A stretch of DNA of 64,000 nucleotides, taken from Rhodocyclales bacterium (GTDB taxonomy: Bacteria; Pseudomonadota; Gammaproteobacteria; Burkholderiales; Rhodocyclaceae). Below, one piece after another: positions 59,798 through 64,000 of this stretch (positions are counted from its first letter, which is position 1; every line of letters starts with the position of its first letter). Below the pieces are notes generated by a model, which was not told the DNA's origin, ran no database searches, and was given only the letters and a program-made list of their open reading frames with translations. The stretch lies in assembly GCA_026399435.1 (NCBI GenBank), contig JAPLQX010000019.1:1-64000 (forward strand). The letters are read 5' to 3'. Both the position numbers and the translations under genes were made by a program.

Positions 59798-60379
59798 TCA
59801 TGGCAAATGCAGGCCTTCGGCGCGCAGCATGCCGCACAGGGCGATCAGCGGCAGGCCCACCAGCGCGTTGGGGTCGTCGCCGCGCAGGTAGGTGAGCAGG
59901 GAAATGCCCAAACCCTCGGATTTGGCGCTGCCGGCACAGTTGAGGGCGTCTTCCTTGTCGAGATAGGACTCGATTTCGGCATCGGAAAGGTCGCGAAAGC
60001 CGACATGCGTGTCAACGCAACTCAGTTGAACCCGGTTGGTGGCGCTGTTGAGCAGGCACAGGCCGGTATGGAAGACCACCTCTTTTCCACGCATCTGGCG
60101 CAACTGGACGATGGCATTCTCGCGCCTCTCCGGCTTGCCGAAGCGCTCGTTGCCGCTGGCGGCAACCTGGTCCGAACCGATAATCAGCGCGTCGGGATAG
60201 CGCCGGGCCACGGCGCGAGCCTTGGCCTCGGCGAGGCGCAGGGCCGTGGTAGCGGGTGCCTCGCCCGGCAGCGCCGACTCGTCGGCTTCCGGCGCGGCGG
60301 TTTCGAAGGGGATCTGCAGGCGGGCCAGAAGTTCGCGGCGGAAGGGCGAGGTCGAGGCAAGAACGACAAGGCGAGGCAT
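59798..60379 (-). CDS. maf: Maf-like nucleoside triphosphate pyrophosphatase (YceF type)
   Basis: The 193-residue housecleaning NTP pyrophosphatase opens [20 protein letters not shown], the Maf P-loop-like motif. Other segments: [20 protein letters not shown], and [20 protein letters not shown], with [16 protein letters not shown]. The YceF subgroup hydrolyses modified or m7G nucleotides. Its gene contains a GCGCCGACTC copy on the plus strand (60271-60280). It is divergent from yceD, the usual arrangement. Confidence 0.94.
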   Translation of the reverse strand: MPRLVVLASTSPFRRELLARLQIPFETAAPEADESALPGEAPATTALRLAEAKARAVARRYPDALIIGSDQVAASGNERFGKPERRENAIVQLRQMRGKEVVFHTGLCLLNSATNRVQLSCVDTHVGFRDLSDAEIESYLDKEDALNCAGSAKSEGLGISLLTYLRGDDPNALVGLPLIALCGMLRAEGLHLP

Positions 60380-60389
60380 GTTTCAGACT

Positions 60390-60419
60390 TGAAAAGAGGG
60401 GGTTAGGCATGATAACATT
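60390..60419 (+). promoter_or_regulatory. Candidate promoter of yceD-rpmF-plsX-fab
   Basis: TTGAAA (60390-60395), 18 bp, TAACAT (60414-60419), in the maf-yceD divergent gap. The predicted transcript start is around 60426, which favours a yceD start downstream at GTG 60447 over the TTG at 60426. Confidence 0.45.
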
Positions 60420-60446
60420 CACCGTTTGTCGCGCGAGCGCCTGTCC

Positions 60447-60944
60447 GTGTCCGATTCGATTGCCGGAACAGTCATAGACTGTCTTGAGTTCGCGCGCAGT
60501 GGCGGTGTGCTGGAGCGTAACGTTGGCCTGGATGAATTGCCGCGTCTGGCGGAGTTGCTGACCACAACGGCGGGCTTCTTGTCGGTCCGGCTCGAAGGAT
60601 GGCGCGACGATCAGGGAAAGTCGTGGTTGCAACTGGATATAGCAGGCGCGCCGGTATTGTGTTGCCAGCGTTGCCTGGGCGGCGTGAAGTTTCCGCTGGC
60701 GATCAGGAGCCGGTTGCAACTGATAGCCCCCGGCGAGGATTGGCCGGACGACGACCTGGAGGATGACAGCGCAGATGCAATCACCGCCGAAACGGCGTTG
60801 ACCGTGCTGTCGCTGGTTGAAGATGAAGTGTTGCTGGCGCTGCCCATCGCGCCGCGGCATGAGCAGTGCGAATCGCCATTGGCGAGCGCAAGTGGACATG
60901 GGGCATCGCCGTTTGCGGCGCTGGCCGATTTGAAGAAGCATTGA
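60447..60944 (+). CDS. yceD: YceD family protein (23S rRNA accumulation, DUF177)
   Basis: The 165-residue protein of the DUF177 family begins [20 protein letters not shown] from GTG 60447; TTG 60426 gives seven more residues. The conserved CxxC is in [15 protein letters not shown], and the acidic stretch [11 protein letters not shown] and C-terminal [11 protein letters not shown] are typical. YceD affects 23S rRNA accumulation and is nearly always placed before rpmF, as here (16 nt). Confidence 0.9.
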   Translation: MSDSIAGTVIDCLEFARSGGVLERNVGLDELPRLAELLTTTAGFLSVRLEGWRDDQGKSWLQLDIAGAPVLCCQRCLGGVKFPLAIRSRLQLIAPGEDWPDDDLEDDSADAITAETALTVLSLVEDEVLLALPIAPRHEQCESPLASASGHGASPFAALADLKKH

Positions 60945-60960
60945 AACAAGGAGTAGCGAA

Positions 60961-61140
60961 ATGGCTGTGCAACAGAACAAGAAGTCCCCGTCCAAGCGCG
61001 GCATGCATCGTGCGCATGATTTTCTGACCAACCCGCCGCTGGCCGTCGAGCCGACCACGGGCGAAGTTCACCTGCGCCACCATATCTCGCCGTCCGGCGT
61101 GTATCGCGGCAAGAAGGTCGTAAAGGCCAAGGGCGAATAA
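60961..61140 (+). CDS. rpmF: 50S ribosomal protein L32
   Basis: The 59-residue product begins [20 protein letters not shown] and ends in [12 protein letters not shown]. This is the short bacterial L32 without the CxxC zinc motif. AGGAG lies 8-12 nt before the ATG. It lies in the yceD-rpmF-plsX-fabH-fabD order, which couples ribosome and lipid synthesis genes. A strong terminator hairpin follows. Confidence 0.98.
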   Translation: MAVQQNKKSPSKRGMHRAHDFLTNPPLAVEPTTGEVHLRHHISPSGVYRGKKVVKAKGE

Positions 61141-61156
61141 TTCACTTTGTCGAAAC

Positions 61157-61190
61157 CGGCCGGATGCGTGTTGCGCATCCGGCCGTTTTT
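61157..61190 (+). terminator. Rho-independent terminator after rpmF
   Basis: CGGCCGGATGCG, loop TGTTG, CGCATCCGGCCG, then five T: a perfect 12-bp stem. It should end part of the yceD-rpmF transcripts and lower read-through into plsX 30 nt further on. Confidence 0.9.
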
Positions 61191-61220
61191 GCATAAAGAG
61201 CCCCGGAAGATCACAGAGCG

Positions 61221-62246
61221 ATGGCGATCACCCTCGCGGTGGATTGCATGGGCGGCGACCACGGTCCGTCGGTAACGCTGCCTGCCGTCATTGAATTCCT
61301 GCGTCATGACACCGATTGCGCCGCCATTCTGGTCGGCCGCGAGGAGGTCTTGCGCCCCTTGGCTGCGAGCGCGGTGGCGGAATTCGGCAGCCGCCTGTCG
61401 ATCCGCCATGCCTCGGAAATCGTCGAGATGGACGAGGCAGTGGCCAGCGCGCTGCGCGGCAAGAAGGATTCCTCGATGCGCGTGGCCGTAGATCTGGTCA
61501 AAGAGGGCGTGGCCGATGCGGCGGTGTCCGCCGGCAATACCGGCGCCCTGATGGCCGTGTCGCGCTTTGTGCTGAAGACCCTGCCGGGCATCGACCGGCC
61601 GGCCATCTGTTCCGTACTGCCTTCGGAGCGTGGCAGCACCTATGTACTCGACCTTGGCGCCAACGTCGATTGCAGCCCGGAGCATTTGCTGCAGTTCGGC
61701 GTCATGGGGTCCCTGCTGGTCTCGGCCCTGGAGCACAAGGAGCGGCCCACGGTGGGCTTGCTCAATATCGGCGAGGAAGCGATCAAGGGCAATGAGGCGG
61801 TCAAGCGTGCTGCCGAGTTGCTGCGTGCCACCGATCTCAACTTCATCGGCAACGTCGAAGGCAATGACATCTTCAAGGGCACGGCCGATGTCGTGGTGTG
61901 CGACGGATTTGTCGGCAACGTTACCCTGAAGGCGTCCGAAGGCCTGGCCCAAATGATAGGCGGAGCACTCAAGCAGGAGTTTTCGCGCAACATTTTTACC
62001 AAACTGGCTGCCCTCGTGGCGATGCCTGTATTGAAATCCTTTCGCCAGCAGTTCGATCCCCGTCGCTACAACGGAGCGAGTCTGCTCGGCCTGAAGGGCA
62101 TCGTGGTCAAGAGCCACGGCTCGGCCGATCAACTGGCGTTTCGCTACGCGCTGGACAAGGCCGCCGAAGAGGCGCGCCAGCGCCTGCCGGAAACCATCGC
62201 CGCGCGCATGGCCGCCGTGTTGCCGGCGCCGACTCTTTGCGATTGA
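61221..62246 (+). CDS. plsX: Phosphate acyltransferase PlsX
   Basis: The 341-residue enzyme makes acyl-phosphate from acyl-ACP at the start of phospholipid synthesis. Signature segments: [60 protein letters not shown] and [20 protein letters not shown]. The last residues PAPTLCD carry one copy of the GCGCCGACTC 10-mer. It is peripheral at the membrane. fabH follows after 13 nt. Confidence 0.97.
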   Translation: MAITLAVDCMGGDHGPSVTLPAVIEFLRHDTDCAAILVGREEVLRPLAASAVAEFGSRLSIRHASEIVEMDEAVASALRGKKDSSMRVAVDLVKEGVADAAVSAGNTGALMAVSRFVLKTLPGIDRPAICSVLPSERGSTYVLDLGANVDCSPEHLLQFGVMGSLLVSALEHKERPTVGLLNIGEEAIKGNEAVKRAAELLRATDLNFIGNVEGNDIFKGTADVVVCDGFVGNVTLKASEGLAQMIGGALKQEFSRNIFTKLAALVAMPVLKSFRQQFDPRRYNGASLLGLKGIVVKSHGSADQLAFRYALDKAAEEARQRLPETIAARMAAVLPAPTLCD

Positions 62247-62259
62247 TGGAAGGCAAGTG

Positions 62260-63228
62260 ATGATCCATACCCGAATCAGCGGTACAGGCAGCTACCTGCC
62301 CGGCGAGCCAGTCAGCAACGCAGCCCTGATCGCTGCGCATGGACTCGAATCGTCCGACGAGTGGATTATCGAGCGCACCGGCATTCGCAGCCGGTATCTG
62401 GCCGCCGCGGGCGTGACCAGCAGCGATCTGGCGCTGGAAGCCAGCCGGCGCGCGCTGCAGGCCGCAGGTCGCGCGCCCAATGACGTCGATCTCATTATCG
62501 TCGCGACCTCGACCCCCGACTACGTGTTTCCCAGTGCGGCGGCACTGTTGCAGAGCAAACTGGGCATTGCCAACGGTGCGCCGGCCTTCGACGTGCAAGC
62601 GGTGTGCAGCGGTTTTGTCTACGCGATGACGATCGCCGAGAAGTTCATCCTCTCCGGTTCGCACAAGTGCGCGTTGGTGGTCGGTGCGGAGGTGTTCTCG
62701 CGCATCCTCGACTGGACCGATCGCGGCACCTGCGTGCTGTTCGGCGATGGCGCGGGTGCGGTGGTGCTGGAGGCGTCGGACCAACCGGGTCTGCTGGCCA
62801 GCGCCCTTCATGCCGACGGCAGCCATCACGGCATTCTTTCGGTGCCGGGGCAGGTCTGCGGCGGCGTCGTCACTGGCGATCCCTTCCTGCGCATGGACGG
62901 GCAGGCAGTGTTCAAATTTGCCGTCAAGGTCCTGGCCGATGTTGCCAACGAAGTGCTGGCGACGGCAGGCATGACGGCCGCACAAGTGGACTGGTTGATT
63001 CCGCATCAGGCCAATGTACGCATCCTGCAGGCAACAGCGAAGAAGCTCCACATCCCGCCGGAAAAATGCATCGTGACCGTGGGACAGCACGGCAATACAT
63101 CGGCCGCGTCGATTCCGCTGGCGCTGGACGAAGCGGTGCGTGGCGGACAGATCCAGCGCGGCCAGCATCTACTGCTGGAAGGCGTCGGCGGCGGATTCAC
63201 CTGGGGCGCGACCCTGCTCAAGTTCTGA
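62260..63228 (+). CDS. fabH: Beta-ketoacyl-ACP synthase III FabH
   Basis: The 322-residue initiation enzyme condenses acetyl-CoA with malonyl-ACP. Catalytic Cys in [14 protein letters not shown], His in [13 protein letters not shown] and Asn in [20 protein letters not shown]. The N-terminal [15 protein letters not shown] is typical. Start at ATG 62260 with AAGG upstream; GTG 62257 directly precedes it in frame. It lies between plsX and fabD. Confidence 0.98.
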   Translation: MIHTRISGTGSYLPGEPVSNAALIAAHGLESSDEWIIERTGIRSRYLAAAGVTSSDLALEASRRALQAAGRAPNDVDLIIVATSTPDYVFPSAAALLQSKLGIANGAPAFDVQAVCSGFVYAMTIAEKFILSGSHKCALVVGAEVFSRILDWTDRGTCVLFGDGAGAVVLEASDQPGLLASALHADGSHHGILSVPGQVCGGVVTGDPFLRMDGQAVFKFAVKVLADVANEVLATAGMTAAQVDWLIPHQANVRILQATAKKLHIPPEKCIVTVGQHGNTSAASIPLALDEAVRGGQIQRGQHLLLEGVGGGFTWGATLLKF

Positions 63229-63244
63229 ACTAGAGAAAATTGAA

Positions 63245-64000
63245 ATGAAATTCGCGTTAGTGTTTCCCGGTCAAGGCTCGCAATCGCTTGGCATGATGTC
63301 AGCCTACGGTGAGTCGCCGGTGATCCGCGCGACCTTCGACGAAGCTTCGACGGCGCTGGGTCGCGACCTCTGGCAACTGGTGGCCGAAGGCCCGGCCGAG
63401 GCGCTGAGCCAGACCGTCAATACCCAGCCCCTGATGCTCACTGCGGATATCGCGGTCTATCGTCTATGGCTTGAACGAGGCGGCGCACTGCCGGCTCTAG
63501 TGGCCGGCCACAGTCTCGGCGAGTATTCGGCGCTGGTAGCGGCCGGCGTGCTGCAACTGAAAGATGCCGTACCCCTGGTGGAACTGCGTGCCAAGGCGAT
63601 GCAGGCGGCGGTGCCGGCCGGCGAGGGTGCCATGGCGGCGGTCATGGGGCTCGATGCGGCGGCCGTGATCGAGGCCTGCGCCGAGGCCGCGCAGGGGCAG
63701 GTGGTGCAGGCGGTGAATTTCAACGAGCCGAAGCAGACCGTGATTGCCGGGCACAAGGCGGCGGTCGAGCGTGCGGCTGAACTGGTCAAGGCGAAAGGGG
63801 CCAAGCGCGCGCTGATGCTGCCTGTATCGGCACCGTTTCATTGCTCGCTGATGCAGCCGGCTGCCGAAGCGCTGAAGGCGCGACTGGCCGAACTGGATTT
63901 GGCTGCACCGCGCATTCCGGTGATCAACAACGTCGACGTGGCGCAGCTTGCCGATCCGGTCGCGATCAGGGATGCACTGGTACGCCAGGCGGCCTCGCCG
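63245..64000 (+). CDS. fabD: Malonyl-CoA:ACP transacylase FabD (3' end outside window)
   Basis: The visible 252 codons begin MKFALVFPGQGSQSLGMMSA. The catalytic Ser is in VAGHSLGEYSALVAAGVL and the His in SAPFHCSLM, with QAVNFNEPKQTVIAGHKAAV between. The family is about 310 residues, so roughly 60 residues are missing. The frame is open to the last base. It is the fifth gene of the fatty-acid cluster, 16 nt behind fabH. Confidence 0.96.
   Translation, partial: MKFALVFPGQGSQSLGMMSAYGESPVIRATFDEASTALGRDLWQLVAEGPAEALSQTVNTQPLMLTADIAVYRLWLERGGALPALVAGHSLGEYSALVAAGVLQLKDAVPLVELRAKAMQAAVPAGEGAMAAVMGLDAAAVIEACAEAAQGQVVQAVNFNEPKQTVIAGHKAAVERAAELVKAKGAKRALMLPVSAPFHCSLMQPAAEALKARLAELDLAAPRIPVINNVDVAQLADPVAIRDALVRQAASP

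Noticed and set aside
1-64000. tRNA or rRNA genes
   Set aside because: No cloverleaf with a TTCGA-type T-arm or conserved rRNA segment was recognised by eye; a tRNAscan run would be decisive.

Overview
The window is a contiguous, gene-dense, GC-rich stretch of chromosome from a Gram-negative betaproteobacterium. The best guess is the Rhodocyclales/Nitrosomonadales side of the class. The basis is the uninterrupted order rpsB-tsf-pyrH-frr-uppS-cdsA-dxr-rseP-bamA-skp-lpxD-fabZ-lpxA-lpxB-rnhB-spoU, with map and glnD alongside, a DUF2863-type protein that I associate with betaproteobacteria, a 1331-residue single-chain PurL, and small NAD-type isocitrate dehydrogenase. No rRNA, tRNA, CRISPR array, insertion sequence or prophage was seen. 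Genus is inference only.

Layout. 1-2.8 kb: accessory edge with a MAPEG-family gene between two attC-like palindromes (probable integron cassette) and several small unknown genes. 2.9-8.7 kb: hemerythrin, a secreted hydrolase, then glnD, map and a cyclase-like protein on the minus strand. 8.8-24.1 kb: translation and envelope superoperon (ribosomal protein S2, EF-Ts, UMP kinase, RRF, undecaprenyl diphosphate, CDP-DAG, MEP pathway, RseP, BamA, Skp, lipid A enzymes). 24.1-36.2 kb: HU, an NfeD remnant, tsaB-rimI-udg, a cation efflux protein, a radical SAM protein, lplT, a LysR regulator, alr-radA, and an FtsX-like permease. 36.3-46 kb: isocitrate dehydrogenase, two GGDEF proteins (one with a c-type heme motif), CnoX, PurL. 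46-54.8 kb: parvulin, BolA, YciI, YciB, MsrB, DadA, DUF2863, phosphate transport (DUF47-Pit), EamA and AzlCD exporters. 54.8-59.1 kb: senA/senB/senC/egtD. 59-64 kb: maf and the yceD-rpmF-plsX-fabH-fabD fatty acid operon, cut by the window end.

The most notable system is at 54826-59051. An EgtB-type sulfoxide-synthase homologue (SenA), a glycosyltransferase-like protein (SenB), a SelD-type selenophosphate synthetase (SenC) and an EgtD histidine methyltransferase together form a complete selenoneine pathway. senA and senB are divergent and their start regions overlap by 8 nt.

A second theme is small repeats that have entered genes. A hairpin family carrying GGGACGGTATCC occurs four times (bamA 5' end, spoU 3' end, downstream of purL, upstream of dadA). 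A C-run/G-run palindrome forms the linker of PurL and the tail of MsrB. A 10-mer, GCGCCGACTC, occurs seven times, all on the plus strand, and looks over-represented.
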